Shown: positions 46,531-56,270 of the stretch, piece by piece
Layout of the letters: every line of letters begins with the position of its first letter
How positions within the stretch are numbered: the first letter of the stretch is position 1
Origin: Halobaculum halobium
Lineage (GTDB): Archaea; Halobacteriota; Halobacteria; Halobacteriales; Haloferacaceae
Direction: 5' to 3'
Assembly: GCF_030127145.1 (NCBI RefSeq)
Contig: NZ_CP126159.1
Coordinates: forward strand, 372,001 to 436,000
DNA: 64,000 nt
Translations under genes and position numbers: made by a program
Notes under the pieces: generated by a model
Databases searched by the model: none
What the model saw: the letters and a program-made list of their open reading frames with translations, nothing else
Told to the model about the DNA's origin: nothing

Positions 46531-47528
46531 TGGCCCGGCACCTCCACTGGGTCGCGCGGAACGATCTGTCCTACCTTCGAGCCGTCGACATCCTCGGCCC
46601 ACGTCGCGATCCGCCAACCGAACGCGGCCGCGACGAGTCCGACAATGAGGGCGTACACGAGCGACAGTATCGTCGCGGCCACCGACAGCGAGAACAGCGC
46701 GTCGCTGGTCGCGGTCTCGAGCGTGTTCGCACGCTCGCTCTCGGCGTCGAGGCCGTGCTTCTCGGCCAGTTGGACTGCGACGCCAGCGTCGGCTGTCGCA
46801 GAGCGCGCGTCGGTGTAGGTGCCGAATACGCCTGGACCGAGCGTCGTCATGGCAGCGACGGGCGACCCGCACGCGTCGCCGCAGTCGTCGACGAACGCGC
46901 CGGCGGCGGTTATCGACGACTCCATTCGCTCGCGGTCGGACTCGTAGATCGCTCGAATGCGACTCGCCTCGGCGCTGACGGCCGAATATCGGCTGCTCGC
47001 CCCGGCGGCTTCAAACGCCGACGCGGCGCTCTCGAGGTCTTCGAGTTCGTCCGACGTGTCAGTCGCCTCGCGTGATCGCTCATACAACACCTCGCCGCGT
47101 TGGCGGTAGAACCGCTCGAGGCCGAGGCGTGCCAACGTCGCGTAGTTGTCGCCGTCCGCCGCTTCGAGCTGATCGATCGCTTGTGCGGTGGCATCGGCTC
47201 GCTCGAGGCTCTCATCAGTGCTGTCGTTCTGCGCGGCGCGATAGGCCGCGGAGAACTCCTCGAGCACGGTCACGACCGCGGCCATTCGCTCGCGGTCGGC
47301 TTCTGTGAATTCGCCCGTCTGTACGTCTGTGACCGCCTGTCCGCGCATCACCTCGAATTCGCTGTACGTCGACAGCGCCGGCGAGTCCTCGTATTGCCGC
47401 AGCTCCGCGAGGAACTCGTCGGCCGTCTCGGCGTCCGTCTGGGTCGCCCCGACGGGTACCGTGCCGACGACGAGCAGGAGACACACGGCGATCGTTGCGA
47501 TCGGTGGGGTAAGTTGGTCGGATAACAT
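46527..47528 (-). CDS. Membrane-anchored helical protein (tubulin operon)
   Basis: 333 residues. Signal peptide (IATIAVCLLLVVGTVPVGA), then an extracellular all-helical region with a TPR-like look (ESAASAFEAAGASSRYSAVS) and an isolated Cys pair (DDCGDACGSP) that could form a disulfide. One transmembrane helix lies near residues 280-303, with a short cytoplasmic tail. It has the same layout as its neighbour, a secreted domain anchored at the C-terminus. The stop overlaps the next start by 4 nt, so expression is coupled. No known family is recognised. Confidence 0.82.
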   Translation of the reverse strand: MLSDQLTPPIATIAVCLLLVVGTVPVGATQTDAETADEFLAELRQYEDSPALSTYSEFEVMRGQAVTDVQTGEFTEADRERMAAVVTVLEEFSAAYRAAQNDSTDESLERADATAQAIDQLEAADGDNYATLARLGLERFYRQRGEVLYERSREATDTSDELEDLESAASAFEAAGASSRYSAVSAEASRIRAIYESDRERMESSITAAGAFVDDCGDACGSPVAAMTTLGPGVFGTYTDARSATADAGVAVQLAEKHGLDAESERANTLETATSDALFSLSVAATILSLVYALIVGLVAAAFGWRIATWAEDVDGSKVGQIVPRDPVEVPGQ

Positions 47529-47530
47529 GG

Positions 47531-50413
47531 TCAGTACATCGTCCTGTTGAGTCGGTCGAGCAGCCGCGGGTGTTCGAACAGTTCCGTCACCGCCTCGACG
47601 AATCCAGCGACTGCGAAGACGAACGCGGCGTTGCGCACCTCATCGGACTCTCTCGTCTCGCGTTCGTACTCCCGGAGTTCTTCGAGGACGTCGCCGGCGG
47701 GCGAAATGACGTTCACCTCGCTCCGTTGGTCCTCGACGGTCGATTCAGCTTCTGAGAGCCGCGATTTTAATTCCGCTCGCTGGCCCACGCGGTCGGACGC
47801 CACAAGATCGAAGAGGTCGTCGAGGTCGTAGTCCGCCCGCCATTCCTCGGAGACCCCTCGCATGTCGGCGCACGCGCTGAAGAGGTCGACGTTGTGTTTC
47901 GTGTTCATCGCGTTGTCGACCCCCTCGACGCAGCCGCGCCCAGCCGATACCATCGCGTCGACGACCGGGTCGGGATCGATGCTCGTCTCCGCGAACCGGA
48001 TGCCCGACTCAGGGACCCGTTCGGCGGCGTCGGCCAACGAGCGTGCGACGCTGGCGTAGTACCCGTGAACGGCTGAGTCGAGTCGCCCGCTCGGGACGAG
48101 TTCGTCCGCCTCGCTGCGCAACGCCTCGATTGCTTCCCGCTGTGTCGCCGACAACTGGTACTCGAAGGGCACGTCCAGTGTGACGGCCACCGTGTCGTCC
48201 TCTGGGACCGTGACACGCTGTCGTACCTCCTCGAACGGTGCGGCATCGACCGAGCCGACGAGCGTGTACTCGCCCGCCGGAAGGCCGACCGCGTCGCCGC
48301 CCTCGTCCGTCGGGTTCGACTGCTGGAGCCGCTCGCGCAGCCACTCGTCGTCGGTGTCCAGACTAACTTCGACCGCGTCGGTCGGATCGCCGCCGATGGC
48401 GGTTTCGACTCGGAGCGTCCCGGTCTTCCCGACGACGCGCAGTTCAGACGGGAGGTCGTTCGGGTCGGTCACCCGGCGCGTGTCCGGTTCGTATCGGTCG
48501 TGTTCGGCGGTCACTTCTACGGTGGAGGCGGTTACCGGGAGCGTCAGCGACGCCCGCCCGTTCGCGTCGGTCGGCTCGGAGATCCGCTGACCGTCGAACT
48601 CGGCGGTCACGGTCGCACCCTCCACCGGCTCTCCCGTCTCGTCGATGACGCTGACGTGTTTCGTCACGGGTTGGAAGCTGAGCGTCAGTCGTTCGTCGAG
48701 CAGCTCCGCCGTCTCGGTGACGGTGGCCCCGTTGTAGGAGGCGGTGAACTCGTACGGTTCGGCCTTGAGCGTCCACGTGACGATCCCGCCGTCGACGGCC
48801 TCTTCGCGGCCGCCGCCGTTTCGATTCACGCCGCTGGTCGATGCCGACGACTGTCCCGTCGGGCGCGCGGTCAGGTACACCTCCTCGGAGAGCTGCTCGT
48901 TCGCGAACCCGTCGGTGATCCGAACTCGCACGTCTCGCGTCTGCTGTGTGGCCGCGGCCGACCCGCCGGCGCCCGAACCGCCGCCCATCGACTGTCCGAC
49001 GGCGTATCCGACTCCCAACACGAGAAGCACGATCAGCCCAGCACCCAGCCCGAGCGTGAACTGTCCGAAGGGGATGCCTCCCGAGGAGAATGGCAACAGG
49101 GACGACTCGTTTCCGGTAGATCCGTTCGCCGTTCCGTTCGTGTCGGGCGATGGATCGGTAGCCGGCTGGAGCGATGACAGCTCACCGCCGTCGCCGACGC
49201 TGACGGTCGTCGCCGGCGCGTCGGCAAACGCGACGACCATCCGGTAGGAGCCGGCCGGGTTCAGTTCGGATTCGTTCGGGAGCCCGGACAGTGAGAGCGT
49301 CGCGCCGTCGACCGACGCGTCACTCATGACGCTGACCTCACTCGATGTAGCCAGGAGGACGAACGAGACAGCACCACCGCTGAACGGGCCGTCTTCGAGC
49401 GACACGCTACGGTTCCCTTCGTTGACGGTCGCGGTGTTCGGATCAGTGTCGTTGTAGGTCGGAGACACCACAGACGACCCCGCAGTTGTGACGTCGACAG
49501 CGACGCTGTCGGCGCCAGCGAGGTACTCGTTCTCGACGGTCACCGACGTGACGCCGTCTGTCTCGCGTGCGGACGTGGTGGCTGCGTACTCGCCGTCCGG
49601 TCCGGTCGTGGTGAGGTGAACGCCGTATTCAGTGCCGCCGACCAACAGCGGCGACTGGACCGTCACGCGCCCAGGGGACACGAGGACTGTCGCGGGGCGT
49701 GCCGCGTCCGCGAGCGACACGTCCGTATTGCCCGAGAGCGACGGGCCGCCGTCGGTAGCCGCGAGCGTCAGGGTCGCCGGCGGGGTCAGTAGCCCGGTAA
49801 ACGCGTCGTTGCGGTCTATCGTGACAGTACCGTTGTCGAGCGTCGCCGAGAGCGTCGCAGAGCGACCGTCGCCGGCGGCGGTCGCCGCCAGTTGGAACGA
49901 CGACCCGTCGAGCCCGGCGGTGTCGTTCGTCGCCGTCAGGGTGAGCCGTCCGCTGTCGTCGAAGGACGCGCTCGCTGCGGTGTCGAGGTGCCGGAGGTCG
50001 ACGCCCTGTTCGGTGAGATAGTCGGTTCCGTTGCCGCCCTCGGCCGAGACCGTGATCGTAGTGTTCGCGAGCGGGAAGTCGGGGAGGTCACCTGACGCGA
50101 TCCGGTAGCGGTACACGTCGTTCGAGTTCGGATTTTCGGCCGTCGTGGTAACGGTGTCTTCCCCGCCGGACGACTCGAACAGGACGTTCACCGCCGACTC
50201 GTTCCCGACGCGCTCGGCATCGAGTTCGAATCGGAGCGCTCCCGAGTCCGCCTGGCTGAGATCACCGGCCGCCGTCACCGTCCCCGACTCAGTCAGCCCG
50301 TCGGCCGTACTAGCGCCAGGCGCTGCGACCGTTGCCGCGGCCGTCGCCGGCCCGGCGACGAGTCCGATCGCGAGGAGTGCCACGAGCACCGACTGAAGCG
50401 TCTTCGTTCCCAT
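47531..50413 (-). CDS. Large membrane protein with extracellular beta and cytoplasmic carboxypeptidase-regulatory-like domains
   Basis: 960 residues from the ATG at 50413 (MGTKTLQSVLVALLAIGLVA, signal peptide). Residues 30-430 are a secreted, Thr/Ser/Gly-rich beta region. A single TM helix lies near 447-467 (FTLGLGAGLIVLLVLGVGYA). After it come Ig/CNA-B or carboxypeptidase-regulatory-like repeats (KHVSVIDETGEPVEGATVTA; LRVVGKTGTLRVETAIGG) and a helical C-terminus to 960. Having such beta repeats on the cytoplasmic side is unusual. It lies 5 nt from the tubulin-like gene upstream. It may be the transmembrane link between the filaments and the surface. Confidence 0.82.
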   Translation of the reverse strand: MGTKTLQSVLVALLAIGLVAGPATAAATVAAPGASTADGLTESGTVTAAGDLSQADSGALRFELDAERVGNESAVNVLFESSGGEDTVTTTAENPNSNDVYRYRIASGDLPDFPLANTTITVSAEGGNGTDYLTEQGVDLRHLDTAASASFDDSGRLTLTATNDTAGLDGSSFQLAATAAGDGRSATLSATLDNGTVTIDRNDAFTGLLTPPATLTLAATDGGPSLSGNTDVSLADAARPATVLVSPGRVTVQSPLLVGGTEYGVHLTTTGPDGEYAATTSARETDGVTSVTVENEYLAGADSVAVDVTTAGSSVVSPTYNDTDPNTATVNEGNRSVSLEDGPFSGGAVSFVLLATSSEVSVMSDASVDGATLSLSGLPNESELNPAGSYRMVVAFADAPATTVSVGDGGELSSLQPATDPSPDTNGTANGSTGNESSLLPFSSGGIPFGQFTLGLGAGLIVLLVLGVGYAVGQSMGGGSGAGGSAAATQQTRDVRVRITDGFANEQLSEEVYLTARPTGQSSASTSGVNRNGGGREEAVDGGIVTWTLKAEPYEFTASYNGATVTETAELLDERLTLSFQPVTKHVSVIDETGEPVEGATVTAEFDGQRISEPTDANGRASLTLPVTASTVEVTAEHDRYEPDTRRVTDPNDLPSELRVVGKTGTLRVETAIGGDPTDAVEVSLDTDDEWLRERLQQSNPTDEGGDAVGLPAGEYTLVGSVDAAPFEEVRQRVTVPEDDTVAVTLDVPFEYQLSATQREAIEALRSEADELVPSGRLDSAVHGYYASVARSLADAAERVPESGIRFAETSIDPDPVVDAMVSAGRGCVEGVDNAMNTKHNVDLFSACADMRGVSEEWRADYDLDDLFDLVASDRVGQRAELKSRLSEAESTVEDQRSEVNVISPAGDVLEELREYERETRESDEVRNAAFVFAVAGFVEAVTELFEHPRLLDRLNRTMY

Positions 50414-50418
50414 TTCGA

Positions 50419-51617
50419 TCACCTCGCGTTTATCGACACGTAGCGTTCGAGGTTCTCTGACAGGTCGGCGACGTGGGCCTCGGAGATGGCGTCTTCGGGC
50501 GTGTTGCCGAGTTGGCGAGCCGCCTCGACGTTCTGCTTGTGGGTTTCGAAGGCGTCCCGCGAGTGATCGAGCAGCGGGTTCAGATCGAACCCGCCGAGCA
50601 ACACAAGCACGTCGACGTCGTTGCCGCGGGTCTGCTTCGGCGTGAGCGTCGTCATCCCGACGGCGCCGCCGATGTCGTTGTCCCGCTTCCACTCGCCGAA
50701 CGCCGACTGGATCCCCGTCTCCGTGATGTCGCCCGACTCGATGAGCTGTTCGGGCGCACGAACGACTGCGTACGCCGCCCGCGAGGTCGTCACGTCCATC
50801 GGGACGAACGTCTGCTCGGCCGCGCGGTCGAACATCAGTTCGTACTCGAGCATCCGTCCGTTGAGTCCGGTCGCGACGGCGGGCGTGAAGTGGTACGCCC
50901 CGATGTTCGACGGCTGGGCGACGTAGTCCTCAACGTCGATGACGCCGCGGGCCTCGCGCCCGGCGCTGATGAACAGGTCGATCGCGGTGACGATCCGGTC
51001 GTTGACCGCGTCATAGCTTCCTTGGGTCCCGTCACCGTCGAGGTGTGAGTTACTCGCCAGCAACACCATATCGGCGTTCTGCTGACCGTCGCGTCGCATC
51101 AGGAGCCTGGACAGCCCCATCACGGCGTTAAACTGGCGCTGTGCGGGTTCGTCGTAGTACGGCCACGCCGCAAGCGCGACGTGAACGACGCTGTCCATCC
51201 ACGGCCGGAGGTTCGACGCCTCAGATCCGCCCGACAGTTGCTCGATCAGGTACGGGATCGAGCCGTTGCCGGTGCCGCCGCCGAGCGTCGTCATGTGCAT
51301 GAACGCGTCGGCACCCGTCATCCGCTCTTGAATGTCGCCAGTGATGAGGTCGATGTCCTCGCGGGCGCACTCTTCGCCCGCGATGAAGTTGTTGCCAACG
51401 CCGCGCTTCGAGCCAAACACCGTCGTGTACTCGGAGGTATCGTCGAGTGACGCCCGCTCGATGGTGTTCAGGATGTCCGCGCGGTTCGTGTTCAACAGTG
51501 CGATCCTGTCGTCGATTCCGGGATTTTCCTCGCGTGCGAGCAACTCGGCCGCGATCCGGCCGCCGCCCTCCCCCGACGAGATAACCCCCAGCGAGTGAAC
51601 GTGTCCGCCCGGGACAT
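50419..51617 (-). CDS. Tubulin/FtsZ-superfamily protein 3 (apparent frameshift near 51587)
   Basis: About 399 residues if repaired. From the ATG at 51617, which overlaps the previous stop as TGATG, the frame reads MSRADTFTRWG and then loses sense. Adding one G to the GGGGG run (51585-51589) continues it as VISSGEGGGRIAAELLAREE. That is the N-terminal nucleotide-binding loop the family should have. The uninterrupted part contains the tubulin signature GGGTGNGS (51261-51286) and a T7-like D-x-x-D in GVIDVEDY (about 50928-50948). It is the most divergent of the three tubulin-like proteins and probably binds GTP. It is embedded in the membrane-protein operon. Not canonical FtsZ1/FtsZ2 or CetZ. 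Confidence 0.85.
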
Positions 51618-53701
51618 CAGGCGCTCACCCCGGTCTCGTCGGCGTCGACATCCACGTCGAGTTCGCGCAACGTCGTGCGGATGAGGTCATCTGAAGCCGG
51701 TACCGAGAGGAACTTCCGCCGCATTTCGTCGTATGTCATCGTATCGCCGTCACTCAGGTTGTGGGTCGTGATCGTGTCTAGGCGGGACCGGAACTGGTCG
51801 TGGTCGTACACGAGGACGCGCCCGTCGTCAAGCGCCGCCTCGTGGCCCTCCTCCTCGGCCCATAGCACGAGCAGACAGGGGACGTACTCGTCGGCAACCG
51901 GGATGTCCGACTCCGGCGTGAGGTACTCGTCGGCGGCGAATCCGGTCTCCAACTTCGGCGCCACCGTCGGGAGTTGGCTCCGCACGTCCTCGGCGTTCCC
52001 GCCGCAGACGCGTTCACGGAGCCCGACTTCTTCGAGCACGAGTTCGACGGACTCGTCGTCGGCCACTTGGATCGTTTCCGCTTGGTCGGCGAACTCCTCG
52101 GTCGGGGTACTCCCCGACACCGTGTACTCTCCGTAGGGGACATCCTCGAACGTCGATTCCGTGGCCACGTACGTGCTCGCCGTCTCGCGTTCATCGACGC
52201 CGTCGCCCGATAGCTCGATCACCAGTTCGTGTTCGTCCCCGGTCGAGGTCGCCAACTGCGCAGTGACAGTTACGTCGAACGACTCACCGCCGCCGTCGAC
52301 GACGACGGCTGGCACCGACGGATCGAACTCGACCTCCGACTCCCCTTCGGCGTATAGTTCGAGGAACGGGGTCGGATCGCGGACCGGGAGGTCGTCGCCG
52401 GTCACGCGGCCGTCCGTTCGGATCCCCTCGTCGATCCGGTCTTCGACCATATCGTACGAGTCGGCCACCGACGCTTTCGTCTCTGCAGCCTCGACCGCTT
52501 CCGTCAGCTCACCCGCGGCCGCGAGCCACTCCTCGCGGAACGCGTCGAGGTCCTCCGTCTCCCGTAGTCGCGCCTCGAAGTCGGTTGCGACTGCCGGCGG
52601 CGCCGTGTAGAAGCCGACCGGCACGTTCGCCTCGCGGATCACCTCGACGTCGGTTTCGAGCTCCGTTTCCAGCGTCGCGACGACGCTCGTGGCCGCGCGA
52701 CGGACATCCTCACCGACCGCGTCCAGTTCGTCGCTGGCGAGCGCCGAGTCGATGCCCGCGAGCGTCTCGCGCGCCTCTTCAACCGTCCGGAGGTCCTCGT
52801 CGGCCGCGTAGCGGTCGACGTCGACGGAGTCGATCGTCGACAGGAGCTTGTCGATGCTCTCGCGATCGGCGGTGAATGCCGCACTCACCTCAGATTCGGC
52901 GTCACCCTGGGCGTCTGCGATCGCGGCGCTCGCCCCGTCCCAGTCGGCGTCCTCGATACACTCGCGTGCGGTGTCGAGGTGCGACTCGATCCGCGCGGCG
53001 TCGCCGTCGTACTCGTCGACGGTCGCTTCGATGCGGTCGACTGCGTCCTCGAACACTCCCGCGGCTTCCTCGCGTGCCGTCGAGACGGCCCGCTCCGTCT
53101 CCTCGGGAGTCGCGCCGGCGGGCACGTTGTCCGACGTCATCGAGATCGGCACCCCGGTACCGTCGAGGACGGACTCGTTCACCGAGCGCGCCCCCTGCCG
53201 GGCGTGTTCGATCTGCGACCGTCCGAACTCCGCGAACGATTCGTCGCGGTCGTCGGCAAACGCGCTCACGTCCGCTTGGAGCTTGTCGAACTCCTGGACC
53301 CGGCCGGGCGAATCGACCGAGATCGTCGCCGCCGAGACGTCGACCGCGACGCCGGCGTCCGCGAAATCGTCGGCGATCTGGCGTGCCCGCGTTTCGAGTT
53401 CCCCGGGTTCCCATCGGTCATGGGTAGCCGTGAGCCCGTTGTACGTCGTCAACTCGGTTCGAAACGCCTCGGCGGCCGCGCGGGCGGCTTCCTGTACGAA
53501 ATCGCCTTGGCTCGTGTTGTCGCGCGTGAGCACCCCGCGGACGTACAGTCCGATAGACGCGACGACCGCCAGAGGCGCGCCGACGCCGATGACGTACACC
53601 CCGATCTGTGAGCCGAAATAGAGGAACGAAACCAGACCCACGAGTGCGGTCGCGAGAACGATACCACCGATTCCGAGTGCTGCCTTGTACTGTCGCTTCA
53701 T
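51617..53701 (-). CDS. Membrane-anchored coiled-coil protein (tubulin operon)
   Basis: 694 residues. Two transmembrane helices at the N-terminus (about 8-30 and 34-55) are followed by a long soluble region. Residues 65-420 are acidic, helical and coiled-coil-like (TAREEAAGVFEDAVDRIEAT; ESIDKLLSTIDSVDVD). Residues 450-560 form an Ig/PEGA-like beta domain (STFEDVPYGEYTVSGSTPTE), and the last 120 residues look like a winged helix (DTMTYDEMRRKFLSVPASDD). The soluble part is probably cytoplasmic and could recruit the adjacent tubulin-like protein. It overlaps its neighbours at both ends, so the order is functionally tight. Family not recognised. Confidence 0.82.
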   Translation of the reverse strand: MKRQYKAALGIGGIVLATALVGLVSFLYFGSQIGVYVIGVGAPLAVVASIGLYVRGVLTRDNTSQGDFVQEAARAAAEAFRTELTTYNGLTATHDRWEPGELETRARQIADDFADAGVAVDVSAATISVDSPGRVQEFDKLQADVSAFADDRDESFAEFGRSQIEHARQGARSVNESVLDGTGVPISMTSDNVPAGATPEETERAVSTAREEAAGVFEDAVDRIEATVDEYDGDAARIESHLDTARECIEDADWDGASAAIADAQGDAESEVSAAFTADRESIDKLLSTIDSVDVDRYAADEDLRTVEEARETLAGIDSALASDELDAVGEDVRRAATSVVATLETELETDVEVIREANVPVGFYTAPPAVATDFEARLRETEDLDAFREEWLAAAGELTEAVEAAETKASVADSYDMVEDRIDEGIRTDGRVTGDDLPVRDPTPFLELYAEGESEVEFDPSVPAVVVDGGGESFDVTVTAQLATSTGDEHELVIELSGDGVDERETASTYVATESTFEDVPYGEYTVSGSTPTEEFADQAETIQVADDESVELVLEEVGLRERVCGGNAEDVRSQLPTVAPKLETGFAADEYLTPESDIPVADEYVPCLLVLWAEEEGHEAALDDGRVLVYDHDQFRSRLDTITTHNLSDGDTMTYDEMRRKFLSVPASDDLIRTTLRELDVDVDADETGVSA

Positions 53702-54741
53702 AGAATCACCGCCAGGAGGTCACCGCCGCCGAGGACCGCGCCGGCCGCCGCCGTGAGCAGCGCCACCGCGCCGACGGCCAGCGGAACCGCGATCTGCTTC
53801 GGGCTGTACTGGGTTGCCGTCGAGACACCGCGGTCGATCTCGATTTTCTCTAACGTCCGTCGGGCGAGGAAGTATCCCAGGCCCCCGCCGACGACAAGTC
53901 CGCCGACCAGCGAGCCGACGAGGACAAGCCGGACGGTGTTTGCCGCGCGTTCCCCGCGCTGTTCGAGCGCGACGAGATACGCCTGCAGGTTCTCGCGAGT
54001 CGTCTCGCGGGTGGCCGAGCGCGATGTTCTGACGCCGTCGATCACCGTCCGCGCGTCCTCGGCATCGCCCGACTCGGCGGCAGCGAACGTCGCCCGTTCG
54101 AGCTGCTGGCCGGCGGTCGTTAGGTTGGCTTCCTCGATGGTCGCCAGTCGGTCGGCCGGGTCGGTCTCGAGCGCGTTGTCGTCTTCGGCCGCCGCTGCGA
54201 GCGCTGCCGAGGCGTTTCTCATGGCCGAGCGCCGAGTCTCGAAGGTCTCGTTCGCATTCCGGTACGCCTCCAAATCCGACTGAGAGCCGAACTGGAGGGT
54301 AACTGGCTCGCCGTCAACAGTTGTAGTGGTCGCGTACCCCTGCTGGATACCGATCGTCGGTCCGCCAAGGTCTGCCTTCTGCGTGACCGCATCCGCGAGT
54401 GCGACCGAGTCTGCGTCGGCAGTGGCGCGGACGACGACGCTCTCCTCACGCTCCGTCTGAACGTCGATACCCTGTACTGCGCCCGCGTCGAAGCCCCAGG
54501 CCACGTCGTACGGCTCGGGCTCGCCGCTGGAACAGACGTACAGCGTCAGCGTCGTCTCCGGGTACACCGTCGCGTCTCCGACGCGGTCGTCAGTGTCGTA
54601 GTAGGCTACGAGCCGGTTGTCATCAACGCCCGCACACGGTGCGTTCGGGCTCGCGGCCGCCGCGGCGCCGGCAGGTCCGACTGCGAGCGCGACCGCGAGG
54701 AGCGCTACCGTGAGCGCGACGCCAGTTCGCGTGCGGGTCAT
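53698..54741 (-). CDS. Small secreted/membrane protein with two C-terminal TM helices (tubulin operon)
   Basis: 347 residues from the ATG at 54741. Signal peptide (TVALLAVALAVGPAGAAAAA), an extracellular domain with two Cys (PCAGVDD and LYVCSSGE) that may pair, then a helical segment. Two transmembrane helices sit near 275-297 (LVLVGSLVGGLVVGGGLGYF) and 322-345 (VPLAVGAVALLTAAAGAVLG). It overlaps the following gene by 4 nt. No known family; the repeated secreted-plus-anchor layout suggests one envelope-spanning assembly. Confidence 0.8.
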   Translation of the reverse strand: MTRTRTGVALTVALLAVALAVGPAGAAAAASPNAPCAGVDDNRLVAYYDTDDRVGDATVYPETTLTLYVCSSGEPEPYDVAWGFDAGAVQGIDVQTEREESVVVRATADADSVALADAVTQKADLGGPTIGIQQGYATTTTVDGEPVTLQFGSQSDLEAYRNANETFETRRSAMRNASAALAAAAEDDNALETDPADRLATIEEANLTTAGQQLERATFAAAESGDAEDARTVIDGVRTSRSATRETTRENLQAYLVALEQRGERAANTVRLVLVGSLVGGLVVGGGLGYFLARRTLEKIEIDRGVSTATQYSPKQIAVPLAVGAVALLTAAAGAVLGGGDLLAVIL

Positions 54742-54742
54742 C

Positions 54743-55030
54743 TCAGCGCATCCCCCGGTTCCGGTACGCGAACACCGCACCGCCGATGGCGCCGACCCCG
54801 ACGCCGAGGCCGCCGCCGAGAAGCGCCGGCGAGAGGGGAAGCGACGCCATGGATACCGCGGCGTTCGTCTCCTCGTGCTGACTTGTGATCTCGTCGGTGA
54901 GCGTTGCGATCGTCGGAGTGTCATCGGCGGACTCTTGGGCGAGGCCAGGCGCCGCGAACACGCCGCCAAGCAGGATCAGTCCGACCGCGAGAAGCAGTGC
55001 GACGCCGCGCGTACTGTCGACTCCCTTCAC
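54743..55030 (-). CDS. 95-residue signal-plus-TM mini-protein (tubulin operon)
   Basis: 95 residues. An N-terminal signal or first helix (GVALLLAVGLILLGGVFAAP), a short extracellular Thr/Glu-rich stretch, then a glycine-rich transmembrane helix (ALLGGGLGVGVGAIGGAVFA) and a basic tail YRNRGMR. It overlaps the upstream tubulin-like gene by 4 nt and lies 1 nt from the next gene. Glycine-zipper helices of this kind can oligomerise. Function unknown. Confidence 0.78.
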   Translation of the reverse strand: MKGVDSTRGVALLLAVGLILLGGVFAAPGLAQESADDTPTIATLTDEITSQHEETNAAVSMASLPLSPALLGGGLGVGVGAIGGAVFAYRNRGMR

Positions 55031-56190
55031 GGCGTCACCCCCGCCGCGTGCTCGGCTGCGAGGTCTTCGATCTCCGACAGCCGAGAGATGTCCTCACGAG
55101 CGAACGTCAACAGCGTCGTGAACGACGCGAGGTTCCGCTTCGTTAGCGTCATCCCGATGTTGACCTCTGGGCAGTACGAATCGAGCAGTCCCCGGATCAC
55201 CGACACCTGGATCCGGTAGTCATCGTCGACCAGGTACGGCGCCGGCGCTCGAACCTGCCCGATCGCTTTGACCGCGTCCGCTGGACTCACGTCCTCGACG
55301 CTACGCTTCGAGACGGCCAGTCGAGAGAGCGTCGCCCCGTCGACCGATTTGCGCCCGATGAACGGAAGGAGATAGCCGGGGAGCGAGCGCGTCATCGTGA
55401 CCGATCGGCCGAGCGTCGCGTAGCCGACATCACCGTCGTCGAGCGTGAGTGACGTGACCACGTCCTGCAGGTCGATGACAGGTGCGTCGAGATCGTCGTA
55501 CTCGCCGGGGTTGATCCGCTCGAGGATCGGCCCGGAGATGAGGTCGACGATGGCCGAGGCCGCGTAGTCGTTGTACTCGTTGAACCGCCCCTCTGCGGCG
55601 TCCTCGTACGCGAGCCGCTGGTTATCGATGAGGATCACGCCGTCGACGTGCTCCTCGAGACGGTCGAGCCCGTAGATCGCGTTGGTCGCCTGTCGCGTGG
55701 CACTGGGCCCGTCATCGCCCGTCACTTGGCCCGCGGTGTTCGGCAGCACCGCGACGGCGATGATGTCAGTCGAGGACCCGCCGTACTCGCGGATCGCCTC
55801 CGCGAGATGCGGTGCGATCCCGCAGCCGGTGCCCCCACCCAACCCGAGGAACAGGAACGCGAACGGCGGTGAGCCGTCGCCGAACCGCTCTTCGTAGGCG
55901 TCGACCAGCTGCGGCTGCTGGCCGGCGAGTGCGGCGTCAGCCTTCTCCGGGTCCCGGCCGAATCCGCCGGTCACCTCTTCTTCGAACCCAGCCGTCGTGC
56001 CGGGCACGAGTCCGCTCCCCTCTGAGACACCATACCACGCCTCCCGTTCGATATTCGAGAGGTTTTGGAGGTCCCGTATCGTCGAATTGAACGCGATTGG
56101 CGTGGCCAGCTGGGCGACCCGCTGATGACTGAACACCGAATCCACCAGCGAACACCCGGCCTGACCAGCGCCGACAAAGAGATATGGCAT
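55027..56190 (-). CDS. Tubulin/FtsZ-superfamily protein 2
   Basis: 387 residues. The Rossmann-like start MPYLFVGAGQAGCSLVDSVF carries the first nucleotide loop, and the tubulin signature GGGTGCG is at 118-124. The T7-loop equivalent APVIDLQDVVTSL keeps D240 and D243, matching the two acidic residues of NVDFADV in FtsZ that trigger GTP hydrolysis in the neighbouring subunit. The fold is full length but too divergent for FtsZ1, FtsZ2 or CetZ, and there is no FtsZ-type C-terminal tail. Probably a GTP-dependent polymerising protein. An 80-nt gap upstream separates it from the preceding gene. AGGT lies five nt before the ATG. Confidence 0.88.
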   Translation of the reverse strand: MPYLFVGAGQAGCSLVDSVFSHQRVAQLATPIAFNSTIRDLQNLSNIEREAWYGVSEGSGLVPGTTAGFEEEVTGGFGRDPEKADAALAGQQPQLVDAYEERFGDGSPPFAFLFLGLGGGTGCGIAPHLAEAIREYGGSSTDIIAVAVLPNTAGQVTGDDGPSATRQATNAIYGLDRLEEHVDGVILIDNQRLAYEDAAEGRFNEYNDYAASAIVDLISGPILERINPGEYDDLDAPVIDLQDVVTSLTLDDGDVGYATLGRSVTMTRSLPGYLLPFIGRKSVDGATLSRLAVSKRSVEDVSPADAVKAIGQVRAPAPYLVDDDYRIQVSVIRGLLDSYCPEVNIGMTLTKRNLASFTTLLTFAREDISRLSEIEDLAAEHAAGVTP

Positions 56191-56270
56191 TGTCTACCTG
56201 TGTCTGACTTTTGGTAACGTCGACATAACTCTACCGTCACCTGTACACATTGCGATAACTGGAGTCGTGA

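Noticed and set aside
46531-46872. Upstream extension of the 910-residue secreted protein
   Set aside because: A signal peptide begins at 46530, and that ATG overlaps the previous stop. The extension is Arg-rich and inside another gene.
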